Below, one piece after another: positions 1 through 6,866 of a DNA stretch of 10,380 bases. This DNA comes from an uncultured Marmoricola sp. (GTDB lineage: Bacteria; Actinomycetota; Actinomycetes; Propionibacteriales; Nocardioidaceae): contig CALMMO010000222.1 in the NCBI GenBank assembly GCA_937868455.1, positions 1 to 10,380 on the forward strand, in the 5' to 3' direction. The notes below the pieces were generated by a model that had not been told where the DNA came from, did not search any database, and worked only from the letters and a program-made list of their open reading frames with translations. The first letter of the stretch is position 1. Every line of letters starts with the position of its first letter. Both the position numbers and the translations under genes were made by a program.

Positions 1-883
1 CCTCGGCAACGTCGTCTCCGACCGCGATCCCGCACGGGTTGGCGTGCTTGATGATCGCCACCGCCGGTGCGTCAAAGTCATAGGCAGCACGACGAGCGGC
101 ATCGGAGTCGACGTAGTTGTTGTAGCTCATCTCTTTGCCGTGCAGCTGAGTTGCCTGAGCTAGCCCGGTGCCGAAATTGTTCAGATAGAGCGCGGCACTT
201 TGGTGGGGGTTCTCGCCGTACCTCAACACCGCGGAGCGCGTCCACGTCGCGCCCGCCCACGCCGGATAACCGCTGCCGTCAGAGGTGTCTGTGACCACGT
301 TGCCCATCCAGCTAGCCACATTCACGTCGTACGTCGCCGTGTGCACGAACGCCTCAGCGGCCAATCGCTTGCGTTGCGCCAACGTGTAACCGCCAGCGGC
401 CACTGCCTCCAAAGTTTCGCCGTAGCGATCGGGGGAGGTCACCACAGCGACTGAGGGGTGGTTCTTCGCCGCCGCGCGCACCATCGAAGGTCCACCGATG
501 TCGATTTGCTCAACGCACTCGTCTGGGGTGGCCCCCGACATCACCGTGTCCAAGAACGGGTACAGGTTGACGACGACGAGGTCGAAAGGCTCGACCTCCA
601 GGTCGCGCAACTGCGCCACGTGATCATCGAGGCGACGGTCGGCCAAGATGCCAGCGTGCACGCGCGGGTGCAGCGTCTTGACCCTGCCATCGAGGCACTC
701 GGGAAAGCCGGTGAGATCTTCGACCTTGGTGACGGGCAAACCGAGGCTCTCGATGAGAGCCGCCGAGCCACCTGTGGACACCATGGCGACACCGGCCTCA
801 TGCAGGCCTGTGACGAGTTCGGCGAGCCCGGTCTTGTCATAGACCGACACCAACGCGCGTCTAATCGGGATCTGGTCGTTCAT
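1..883 (-). CDS. purH: Bifunctional AICAR transformylase/IMP cyclohydrolase PurH (3' end beyond window)
   Basis: PurH carries out the last two steps of de novo IMP synthesis: formylation of AICAR with 10-formyl-THF, then ring closure of FAICAR, in the cytoplasm. About 294 residues are visible, starting at ATG 883. The cyclohydrolase (MGS-like) domain spans roughly residues 8-150 and contains STGGS (36-40) and GRVKTLHP (66-73). The transformylase domain begins around the YGENPHQ motif (222-228). The catalytic Lys-His pair lies in KHANPCG (279-285). Full-length proteins are about 520 residues, so the C-terminal ~225 lie off the left edge. An AGGAG ribosome binding site (891-895) sits 7 nt before the ATG. 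The gene follows purN by 96 nt, and that gap carries a ZTP-type riboswitch, which probably controls it. Identification is secure; no damage is seen in the visible part. Confidence 0.97.
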   Translation of the reverse strand, partial: MNDQIPIRRALVSVYDKTGLAELVTGLHEAGVAMVSTGGSAALIESLGLPVTKVEDLTGFPECLDGRVKTLHPRVHAGILADRRLDDHVAQLRDLEVEPFDLVVVNLYPFLDTVMSGATPDECVEQIDIGGPSMVRAAAKNHPSVAVVTSPDRYGETLEAVAAGGYTLAQRKRLAAEAFVHTATYDVNVASWMGNVVTDTSDGSGYPAWAGATWTRSAVLRYGENPHQSAALYLNNFGTGLAQATQLHGKEMSYNNYVDSDAARRAAYDFDAPAVAIIKHANPCGIAVGDDVAE

Positions 884-906
884 TGAAATGCTCCTGACCT
901 AGGGGC

Positions 907-988
907 GGCCACCCAGGCGGGCGATGGCCGACGCCTTGTCACTTCCCGGTGGTCATCCACCCGCTTGTGTGCGGCCAGCCTAACTGGC
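907..988 (-). promoter_or_regulatory. Candidate ZTP (pfl) riboswitch upstream of purH
   Basis: Read on the minus strand, the purN-purH junction carries the hallmarks of the pfl/ZTP aptamer. There is a GGTGG-ATGA-CCACC hairpin (961-948), followed directly by GGGAAGTGAC (947-938; family form close to GGGGAGCGAC). After a linker comes the conserved CCGCCTGGG core (920-912), enclosed by a GGCCA/TGGCC stem (929-925 with 911-907). A P1 helix can form from GCC-A-GTTA (988-981) with TGAC-AA-GGC (941-933), including one G-U pair. CTGGC in the junction matches the family's J1/2 region. The purH ribosome binding site and ATG follow 12-24 nt later. ZTP riboswitches are known before purH, glyA and folD genes; here ligand binding would raise purH expression when AICAR/ZTP accumulates. 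The P1 5' strand overlaps the purN stop codon. The match was made by eye, not with a covariance model. Confidence 0.82.
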
Positions 989-1594
989 CGAGCCGATGAG
1001 CACGTGTCTGCCCTCGACCCGAAACCCCTGGCGCGCCATCTGCCCAATCGAGTCGACCAGCATCGTGCGCTCAGCGCCCTTGATCCGCTCATGGAGCGTG
1101 TACACGTCGTCGCCCTCACACACGGGTACGACCGTTTGGGCAACGATCGGGCCGGTGTCGACGCCACGGTCGACGACAAACAAGGTGGCTCCAGTGACTT
1201 TGACGCCGTACTCCAGCGCATCGGCTGGGCCCGAGGTGCCTGGGAAGGCCGGGCATAACGCCGGATGAGTGTTCACCACGACGCCCTCAAAGCGAGCCAG
1301 GAATGCCTCTCCGACCAGTTTCATGAAGCCCGCTAGCACCACGATGTCTGGCTCATAGGCCGCCACCATCTCGGTGAGGGCGACGTCCCAGTCTGCTCGC
1401 GTGGGTGCGCTCGAAACCGGCAACACAAAGGTTGGTACGTCGGCTCGCTCGGCTCGAGCTAGCCCTTCAATGTGGTCTCGGTCTGCCCCCACCGCCACCA
1501 CCTGGGCACCGTAGGCAGTGTCTTGGCAAGCGTCGAGCAGTGCTTGCAGGTTGGTTCCAGACCCTGAAATGAGTACGACGAGCCGAGCAGTCAC
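980..1594 (-). CDS. purN: Phosphoribosylglycinamide formyltransferase PurN
   Basis: PurN transfers formyl from 10-formyl-THF to GAR, the third step of purine synthesis. The 204-residue product has the usual length. It starts at GTG 1594 with the N-terminal LISGSGTNLQAL phosphate-binding loop (8-19). The catalytic Asn and His are N108 and H110 in the NTHPAL motif, and the catalytic Asp is D146 in VDTGPI (145-150). The folate-site strand VLAGFMK (86-92) is also present. Two positions that are normally histidine differ: Ser121 in FPGTSG (usually FPGxHG) and Phe139 in GATLF (usually GATVH). The upstream DUF6350 gene ends 14 nt before the start, with only a weak TAGG-like ribosome binding site, suggesting translational coupling. 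The stop codon (TAG, 982-980) lies within the predicted riboswitch P1 helix. The substitutions may alter rate rather than function; the family call is firm. Confidence 0.95.
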   Translation of the reverse strand: MTARLVVLISGSGTNLQALLDACQDTAYGAQVVAVGADRDHIEGLARAERADVPTFVLPVSSAPTRADWDVALTEMVAAYEPDIVVLAGFMKLVGEAFLARFEGVVVNTHPALCPAFPGTSGPADALEYGVKVTGATLFVVDRGVDTGPIVAQTVVPVCEGDDVYTLHERIKGAERTMLVDSIGQMARQGFRVEGRHVLIGSAS

Positions 1595-1608
1595 CTACGT
1601 GAGCCTAG

Positions 1609-2808
1609 TCAGAGTTTGCGTTCGGTTTGCAGCGACGGATCCCAGCGCCGCTGCAGGGCAGTGACCCCCACCGCCGCCATGACACCGCTCATACCTAACG
1701 TCAGCACCGACACACTCAGCGGCGCCCACAGGTGAGGCCCCACATGGGCCAGCAGTCCACTGCCCATGGAGCCACCCGAGAGCCCAACCAAGACCCCGAT
1801 GAAGAGGCCGGCCCCACCGCCCGCGGCGGCCCCACGCGTCGCTGACTCTCGCCATTCCAGCACCGGATTGGCCCACAAATCTTTGACCACCAAGCCGATA
1901 GTGACGATGGCTGGCACGGTTAACAGCAACGACGTCCACCATGGCGCGGCGCCTTCGTTGGGCAGCGCCGCCAGCAATGGGAAGGCTGGCAGCGGACCAA
2001 GCTTCACGGCTGAAACGGAAACATAGGTGCCCGTGCCGACGCTGAAGCCGGGGCCGAGTAAGGCGCTCAGACTCCACAAGATGGCGTTGGGCAACAGCAT
2101 CACCATGAGTACGACGACCAAGGCGCCCTCAGCGAAACCAACATCGAGACGTGCAAACGATGCGGCCACCTCCCCGGCATGCCACAACCCGCTAGCTAGT
2201 GCGACCACCGCAGCAGCCAGTAACACTCCCTTGACCACACGTGCACCCAGGTGCAGCGTGCGGGCATCAAGCCCATCAGGCAGGTCGTGGATCCATGGCA
2301 GTTTCTTCAGCACCCCCGAGCCGATCGCCAAGCCACAAGCACCGGCCACGAGCGCCACCCCGGCAGAGCCTGCGAGCACCTGAACCAAGTTGGCACTGGC
2401 GTTCTCCCGGGTGGCAAGCACCGCGGCAACCTCAGCAATCACTGCGTAGGTGCCCACAAAGACCAGCCCAGCCTGGACCAAGTCAATAAGTTCAGCGCGG
2501 GGGGCCGTCGCCGCAGCCCACCGGGTCGCGCGAAATGCAATCCAGACCCACACGATGGTGAGCCCCAAGGGCGCCAATGTGTACAACTCGCTGTCGAGGC
2601 GAAGCCCAGCTCGATGAGAGAGCAGCCAGAGGTTCACAGCCGATCGCAGCACATCACCAACCGTGCCGGGCGTGCCACCAATGCCCCAGCCCACGAGCAG
2701 CCCCAGGAACGAGAGTCCAATCCCCGCTAAGCCGCTGAGCACCGCCACGACGGCAGCAGTGACAGGCAGCGGGCGCACCACTGCTTTCGCGTTGGAAGAG
2801 TTGGTCAT
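1609..2808 (-). CDS. DUF6350 (PerM-like) multipass membrane protein
   Basis: A 399-residue integral membrane protein with about nine or ten hydrophobic segments (for example around residues 15-45, 77-93, 110-132, 143-163, 192-210, 228-250, 294-310, 330-347 and 363-384). It carries signatures I associate with actinobacterial DUF6350: a WLLSHRAGL segment (61-69) after the first membrane span, and LPNAILW ... GPGFSVGTGT (239-261) followed by a proline-rich PLPAFPLLAALP stretch. The M. tuberculosis member, PerM (Rv0955), lies directly before purN and purH and has been linked to persistence and cell division, so the position here supports the call. A cell-division role in this organism is inferred by homology only. 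The ATG at 2808 has no clear Shine-Dalgarno; a TATGAC element ends 5 nt upstream, so leaderless transcription is possible. It is probably the first gene of the purN-purH operon. Confidence 0.85.
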   Translation of the reverse strand: MTNSSNAKAVVRPLPVTAAVVAVLSGLAGIGLSFLGLLVGWGIGGTPGTVGDVLRSAVNLWLLSHRAGLRLDSELYTLAPLGLTIVWVWIAFRATRWAAATAPRAELIDLVQAGLVFVGTYAVIAEVAAVLATRENASANLVQVLAGSAGVALVAGACGLAIGSGVLKKLPWIHDLPDGLDARTLHLGARVVKGVLLAAAVVALASGLWHAGEVAASFARLDVGFAEGALVVVLMVMLLPNAILWSLSALLGPGFSVGTGTYVSVSAVKLGPLPAFPLLAALPNEGAAPWWTSLLLTVPAIVTIGLVVKDLWANPVLEWRESATRGAAAGGGAGLFIGVLVGLSGGSMGSGLLAHVGPHLWAPLSVSVLTLGMSGVMAAVGVTALQRRWDPSLQTERKL

Positions 2809-2899
2809 GGTGGGTCATATCGTCGCCCAGTCGGGCCGCGTAGCCGCGCAAGCCACGCCCGCTTGGTCCGCTAAGACAATGCCAAGTTCCCCACATCAG

Positions 2900-2930
2900 T
2901 TGAGCCATCGGGGTGTCCAACTTGTACCCT
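2900..2930 (+). promoter_or_regulatory. Putative promoter of the sigma-like membrane protein gene
   Basis: TTGAGC (2900-2905) and TACCCT (2925-2930) are separated by 19 nt and read as a weak -35 and an actinobacterial TAnnnT -10. The -10 ends 9 nt before ATG 2940, so transcription would start within a few bases of that codon. This argues against the upstream GTG at 2913. The whole divergent gap (2809-2939) holds only this and the opposing start region of the DUF6350 gene. Confidence 0.4.
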
Positions 2931-2939
2931 CGGAGGGCG

Positions 2940-4790
2940 ATGGCTACCTCCGAATCCGACTTCGACACCTTTTACTCCTCGAAGTGGCGCCCCCTTTTGC
3001 TGCAGACACTGGCGATCTGTGGCGATCTCGACGTAGCCCAAACAGCACTCAAACGCTCATTTGCAGAGTTGTGGCAGCACTGGCCTGGCCCGACTGACGA
3101 ACACCCGGTCGATGTTGTCCGTGCTCGCGCCTGGCAACTAGCCCAGTGGCAGACTCATCGCCCTTCGACTCGACGCAACAAGCTCATCACCCCCGAGCAG
3201 CAAGGCGTCCTCACCGCACTGCAAGCGGTGACGCTGCAACCTCGCAAAGCGTTGGTTTTGGCTGGGCTCAGCGACCTTCCGCTGCAGACGATCGCGCGCA
3301 TCATTGATGAGCCCGAAGACGGTCTTGACCAGCTCTTCGAAACTGGGCTGACCCAGCTCAGCGAGGCGCTCAAGACCACTCCCGAAGATGCCGCGTCAAA
3401 GCTCGAACAACTCGCCCCCATTCTCGACCAGGCAGCTCCGCCCGCGGCAAAAGATGTACGCCGCACCGCCAAGGTCCGCACTGGGCGACGTTTAGGCATC
3501 GGCGTTGCGGCAGCCATCGCCTTGACAGCCGGCGCCGGATATCTGGTGAAGGCAGCACCGGGCAGCGTCTTGCCAGACGCACCCGCCTTGGGTCCCGCAG
3601 TGACCAGCGCCATGTTGCTCACCCCGACCGCCTTGCAGCCCTTGGGCGACCCTGCCCTGTGGAAGGAAGCTTCCACAACCGACAACACCGAGGGCGACGG
3701 GCTCAACTCTCGGTGCCAAAAGGAGCGCTTCGCTGATCCCGAGGGACGCAAAGCGCTCGTGCGCACCCTCGATTACTCCGGCAAACCCAGCCGAGAGGCC
3801 GTACAAACCATTGAGGTTTCCCAGTCGGTTTTGTTGGCCAAGCAGGCCTATTCCAACGTGGTGTCCTGGTTCGCAGGTTGCCAAGAAGCTCGGCTTCAAC
3901 TGCTCTCGTCGTACCAAATCAAGAAGTTGGGCGACGAAGCATTGGTCCTGCAGTTCCGCTCGGAGCCCCAACAAGCCGATGCCCCCGCCAACAACTTCGC
4001 TGTCGGGATCGCTCGCGTTGGTCAGATCACGACCTGGACCACCGTGCAGTCCCAAGGCAACCGCGGGGCCGGTATCACTGCCTTGGCCGACACCTTGAAC
4101 TCCTCGCTTTACAAGATCTGCGGCAGCCGCATCACTGGCCGCTGTGAACTTTCCCCCGAGATCGAGGAGTTGCCGCCGCCACCCAGTGGCGAAGCCCTCG
4201 GAATGCTCGCGGTCGCTGACCTGCCAGCCGTAGGCAACATCACCAACCCCTGGGCTGGCACCGATGCCGCACCCAGCGAAATCAACCCTGCAGCGACCAG
4301 TTGCGACGACGCAGATTTCAGCGCATCGAAGTCGCAACTCACGCGCACCTTCTTGATCCCCGAGGCCGGGCTGCCCGACCAGTTCGGGTTATCAGAAACC
4401 ATCGGGACTTTCGAGTCCGAGCAGGACGCAAAGAACTTTGTAGCTGAGGTCGTCAAGGCCATGAGCACGTGCGAAGACCGCCAACTTAGCGCTTCGATTT
4501 CAGATGCTGCTGGCCAAGACTCCTCGCGCTTCCGCTCGCAATGGCACACCTGGCGCCTCGATAGTGAGATCAAAGACAGGACCACCGTGCGGTTCTTGAT
4601 GGGGATTGTGCAAGTGGGGCCATATGTAGCCCAACTCAACTTTGTCCCCGACGGCGATGCCACGATGGAGAAAGCAGTCTTTGAGGCCCTCACCCAACGC
4701 GCACGAGACCGACTCCTGGAGCTTAAAAGGCCAACTCAAAGTGCGCCGGCAAGCTCCGCAACACCCTCGCCGAGCAGCACGCCCAACTGA
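2940..4790 (+). CDS. Membrane protein: degenerate ECF-sigma-like domain fused to tandem extracytoplasmic sensor-like domains
   Basis: A 616-residue protein of unknown function. Residues ~6-50 resemble ECF sigma region 2 (DVAQTALKRSFAELWQHW parallels the usual LAEDLVQEALARVYRRW) but lack the acidic core motif. Residues ~90-145 resemble region 4 (LPLQTIARIIDEP in the HTH position), but the recognition helix is acidic (EPEDGLDQLFET), so DNA binding is doubtful. A single transmembrane helix follows at ~184-202, preceded by Arg/Lys-rich KVRTGRR, giving a cytoplasmic N-terminus. Outside lie two related domains, ~225-405 and ~420-595, each with a cysteine pair (C259/C314 and C455/C511) and an F/A...V...C helix, recalling PknH-C-type sensor lipoproteins. 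C394 and C402 may form an extra pair. The tail is Pro/Ser/Thr-rich. The start is ATG 2940 because GGAGGG (2932-2937) and a TACCCT -10 sit just upstream; GTG 2913 would add nine residues. kynU follows 47 nt later. A regulatory or scaffold role is inference. Confidence 0.8.
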   Translation: MATSESDFDTFYSSKWRPLLLQTLAICGDLDVAQTALKRSFAELWQHWPGPTDEHPVDVVRARAWQLAQWQTHRPSTRRNKLITPEQQGVLTALQAVTLQPRKALVLAGLSDLPLQTIARIIDEPEDGLDQLFETGLTQLSEALKTTPEDAASKLEQLAPILDQAAPPAAKDVRRTAKVRTGRRLGIGVAAAIALTAGAGYLVKAAPGSVLPDAPALGPAVTSAMLLTPTALQPLGDPALWKEASTTDNTEGDGLNSRCQKERFADPEGRKALVRTLDYSGKPSREAVQTIEVSQSVLLAKQAYSNVVSWFAGCQEARLQLLSSYQIKKLGDEALVLQFRSEPQQADAPANNFAVGIARVGQITTWTTVQSQGNRGAGITALADTLNSSLYKICGSRITGRCELSPEIEELPPPPSGEALGMLAVADLPAVGNITNPWAGTDAAPSEINPAATSCDDADFSASKSQLTRTFLIPEAGLPDQFGLSETIGTFESEQDAKNFVAEVVKAMSTCEDRQLSASISDAAGQDSSRFRSQWHTWRLDSEIKDRTTVRFLMGIVQVGPYVAQLNFVPDGDATMEKAVFEALTQRARDRLLELKRPTQSAPASSATPSPSSTPN

Positions 4791-4800
4791 TCACCCGTAA

Positions 4801-4831
4801 TTGCGTGGCTCACCGGGCCATGCTCTAACGT
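4801..4831 (+). promoter_or_regulatory. Putative leaderless promoter of kynU
   Basis: TTGCGT (4801-4806) and TAACGT (4826-4831) are spaced by 19 nt. The TAnnnT -10 element ends exactly 6 nt before ATG 4838, the arrangement typical of leaderless actinobacterial mRNAs, and no Shine-Dalgarno is visible before kynU. The 47-nt gap also lacks a convincing terminator, so read-through from the upstream gene is possible as well. Confidence 0.45.
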
Positions 4832-4837
4832 CTGTCC

Positions 4838-6067
4838 ATGCCTGAACCGATTCTGCTGACCAGAGCCGACGCTGAGTCGCTCGATTCTGATTCGCCGCTA
4901 GCCCACACGCGGTCGCGTTTCGAGCTTCCCGAAGGCATCAACTACCTCGATGGCAACTCCCTTGGCCCACTGCCTGTCGGGGTGCGCCAACGCATGGCGC
5001 AGGTGCTCGAGAACGAGTGGGGCACGGACCTGATTCGATCGTGGAACTCCGCGGATTGGATCGGCCTCCACCGCCGAGTGGGGGCCAAGATTGCCCGGCT
5101 GATCGGCGCGCAACCTGGCGACGTACATGTGGGTGACAGCACGAGCGTCAGCCTGTTCAAGACCATGGTGGCTGCCCACCGAATGCGCCCTGATCGCAAC
5201 GTGATCATGATCGAGCGCGCCACCTTCCCCACCGATGGGTACGTCGCCGCCGGGGTGGCCGACCTCCTGGGCCTAGAGATCCGTTGGTGCACACCCGATG
5301 ACTTCCCGCTCGATGAGTCGGTGGGGCTGCTCTCGCTGACCCACGTCGACTTCCGCACGGGCGCGATGTACGACTTGGCCGAAATCACCAGACAAGCCCA
5401 TGCCGTGGGCGCACTCGTGCAGTGGGACTTGTGCCATTCGGCTGGCGCGGTGCAGGTCGATCTTGAGGGCGCCGATGCGGACTTCGCGGTTGGTTGCACC
5501 TACAAGTACCTCAACGGTGGCCCTGGCTCGCCCGCCTTCACCTGGGTCAACCCTCGTCTCCATGACGTCTTGCACAACCCCATCCAGGGTTGGATGGGCC
5601 ACGCCTCACCCTTCGCCATGAGCCTTGACTACGAACCGCTGCCTGGCGTCAGTCGGCTCGCCTCGGGCACACACCCGGTGCTGGCCCTCAGCGTCCTTGA
5701 GACCGCCTTGGACGCCTATGACGGCGTCGAGATGGCATCGGTGCGAGCCCAATCGCTGTCTTTGACCCAACTCTTTGCTGATCTGCTGATCCAGCGAGTG
5801 CCCGAGGCACAGATCGTGACACCGATGACCGATGCTCGTGGCAGCCAAGTCTCGTTCACCCATCCCCATGCCTACGCACTCGTGCAGGCACTGGTCGCGC
5901 GCGGCGTCATCGGCGATTATCGAGAGCCTGGGCTAGCCCGCTTCGGCTTCGCGCCTCTCTATGTGCGTCACGTGGATGTGTGGGATGCGGTTGACCAATT
6001 GGTTGAGGTTCTCCAGTCTGGGGAGCACCTGGATCCGACGTACTCCGCACGCAATGCGGTGACCTAA
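4838..6067 (+). CDS. kynU: Kynureninase
   Basis: A PLP-dependent fold-type I hydrolase that splits L-kynurenine into anthranilate and L-alanine (also 3-hydroxykynurenine), in the cytoplasm. The 409-residue length is normal. The N-terminal substrate-site motif is NYLDGNSLGPLP (35-46). The cofactor-binding Asp is D197 in WDLCHSAGA (196-204). The PLP Schiff-base lysine is K223 in CTYKYLNGGPG (220-230). GWMGH (251-255) and the C-terminal RFGFAPLYV (368-376) are family segments. Serine is more usual than Cys199 in the WDLxHSAGA motif. No tryptophan dioxygenase, kynurenine formamidase or anthranilate-degrading gene lies nearby, so the substrate source is not explained by the neighbourhood; kynurenine salvage or anthranilate supply are possible roles. 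It lacks a ribosome binding site and probably starts leaderless. The lipoprotein gene follows after 54 nt and may be co-transcribed. Confidence 0.95.
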   Translation: MPEPILLTRADAESLDSDSPLAHTRSRFELPEGINYLDGNSLGPLPVGVRQRMAQVLENEWGTDLIRSWNSADWIGLHRRVGAKIARLIGAQPGDVHVGDSTSVSLFKTMVAAHRMRPDRNVIMIERATFPTDGYVAAGVADLLGLEIRWCTPDDFPLDESVGLLSLTHVDFRTGAMYDLAEITRQAHAVGALVQWDLCHSAGAVQVDLEGADADFAVGCTYKYLNGGPGSPAFTWVNPRLHDVLHNPIQGWMGHASPFAMSLDYEPLPGVSRLASGTHPVLALSVLETALDAYDGVEMASVRAQSLSLTQLFADLLIQRVPEAQIVTPMTDARGSQVSFTHPHAYALVQALVARGVIGDYREPGLARFGFAPLYVRHVDVWDAVDQLVEVLQSGEHLDPTYSARNAVT

Positions 6068-6121
6068 GCAACCTAGGTGCCCTCGGCCGCGTCACAAGAG
6101 CACCGACATGAGGAGACCCAC

Positions 6122-6841
6122 ATGAAAACAGCACTGTGCGCAGCTATCGCGCTCACGACCACGCTGCTTGTTGGCTGTGGAGCCGGCGCACCGTCGGCCC
6201 CCTCCTCGGGTGAAACCACCGCCGCGTCGGGGTCAGCTACTCCATCGACAGGCTCGAGCTCCACCCCTCAGCCGACAACACCGCTGAAGGTGCTCAACCA
6301 AGCCCAAGTGCGCACCATCTTGCGCGGCCACCGCACCACGGTGAACCAGGTGCCGAACTCCGACAAACCCACGTTGGCGTGCGAAGAGGCAACCTTGCGC
6401 AGCCTCAACCCCGCCCGATCGGCCCTCTCCGAGTTCGACGGCTCGGCCCCAGGCCTACGCCTCATCAACACTCACATCGCGACTGCCGCCTTAGAGTTCC
6501 CCACCTCAGAGGCAGCGCGCACAGCCTTCAACACGGTGCGTGGCTGGCTCAAGACGTGCACTGCGCCCTTCGAGAGCCCCCACCCTGTCAGGGGAGCGGG
6601 CAAGGTCACCTCGACTTCCACCACCGGAGGTGAGGCAGTTTTCCGGACCTTGAGCGCGGCCGCACCCGAAGCATGCAGTGAATGCGACACCGGTTGGTAC
6701 GACAGCCAAGGCGTTGGGTTTGCGGGGCCCAACCGCATCGTCCTAGTGTCGTTTGGCTACATCTCCGACATGCAACTCGAGCCAGATCCGGCCTTCGAGG
6801 TCTTGCTGCAAAAAGCAGTTCAGGTGGCCACCGCGCACTAA
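6122..6841 (+). CDS. Secreted lipoprotein, PknH-C-like sensor fold (uncharacterised)
   Basis: A 239-residue predicted lipoprotein. The N-terminus MKTALCAAIALTTTLL is followed by lipobox LVGC, placing the lipidated cysteine at C19. A Ser/Thr/Pro/Gly-rich linker covers 20-54, then a compact domain runs from ~55 to 239. That domain has a cysteine pair C87/C146 in the same pattern as the two outer domains of the sigma-like membrane protein (a strand, then F-x2-SEAAxxAF-x2-V-x2-WL-x2-C at 126-146). A second close pair, C185/C188 (CSEC), may form a disulfide or bind metal. The ATG at 6122 is chosen over an in-frame GTG at 6077 because AGGAG (6111-6115) lies 6 nt upstream and the signal peptide begins here. 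It follows kynU closely, and its final codons form the left arm of the terminator shared with sucD. Ligand and partner are unknown; assignment to the PknH-C-like family is inferred from pattern. Confidence 0.85.
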   Translation: MKTALCAAIALTTTLLVGCGAGAPSAPSSGETTAASGSATPSTGSSSTPQPTTPLKVLNQAQVRTILRGHRTTVNQVPNSDKPTLACEEATLRSLNPARSALSEFDGSAPGLRLINTHIATAALEFPTSEAARTAFNTVRGWLKTCTAPFESPHPVRGAGKVTSTSTTGGEAVFRTLSAAAPEACSECDTGWYDSQGVGFAGPNRIVLVSFGYISDMQLEPDPAFEVLLQKAVQVATAH

Positions 6842-6858
6842 GTGCGGGCAGCCACCTG
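6806..6858. terminator. Putative bidirectional terminator between convergent lipoprotein and sucD genes
   Basis: An 8-bp stem CAGGTGGC (6821-6828) / GCCACCTG (6851-6858) encloses a second hairpin, CGCAC-TAA-GTGCG (6834-6846), whose loop is the lipoprotein stop codon. On the minus strand the structure is followed by AACTGC and then TTTTT (6814-6810), matching an intrinsic terminator for sucD. The T-run is itself flanked by CTGC/GCAG. The plus direction has no T-run, so termination of the lipoprotein transcript is less certain. Confidence 0.6.
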
Positions 6859-6866
6859 AATGTGGA

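Noticed and set aside
458..886. 142-codon plus-strand open frame over purH
   Set aside because: Antisense to conserved PurH motifs; no independent support.
3492..4337. 281-codon minus-strand open frame inside the sigma-like membrane protein gene
   Set aside because: Glycine-rich translation with no motif. The plus-strand frame has a coherent membrane helix, cysteine pairs and repeats.
4791..4837. Terminator between the sigma-like gene and kynU
   Set aside because: Only a 4-bp TGGC/GCCA stem with no T-run; insufficient.
6077..6121. Upstream GTG start for the lipoprotein
   Set aside because: It would bury the signal peptide behind 15 polar residues; AGGAG lies 6 nt before ATG 6122.
6068..6121. 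ACCTAGGT palindrome (6071-6078) as a regulator site before the lipoprotein gene
   Set aside because: An 8-bp palindrome is expected by chance at this scale and has no promoter around it.
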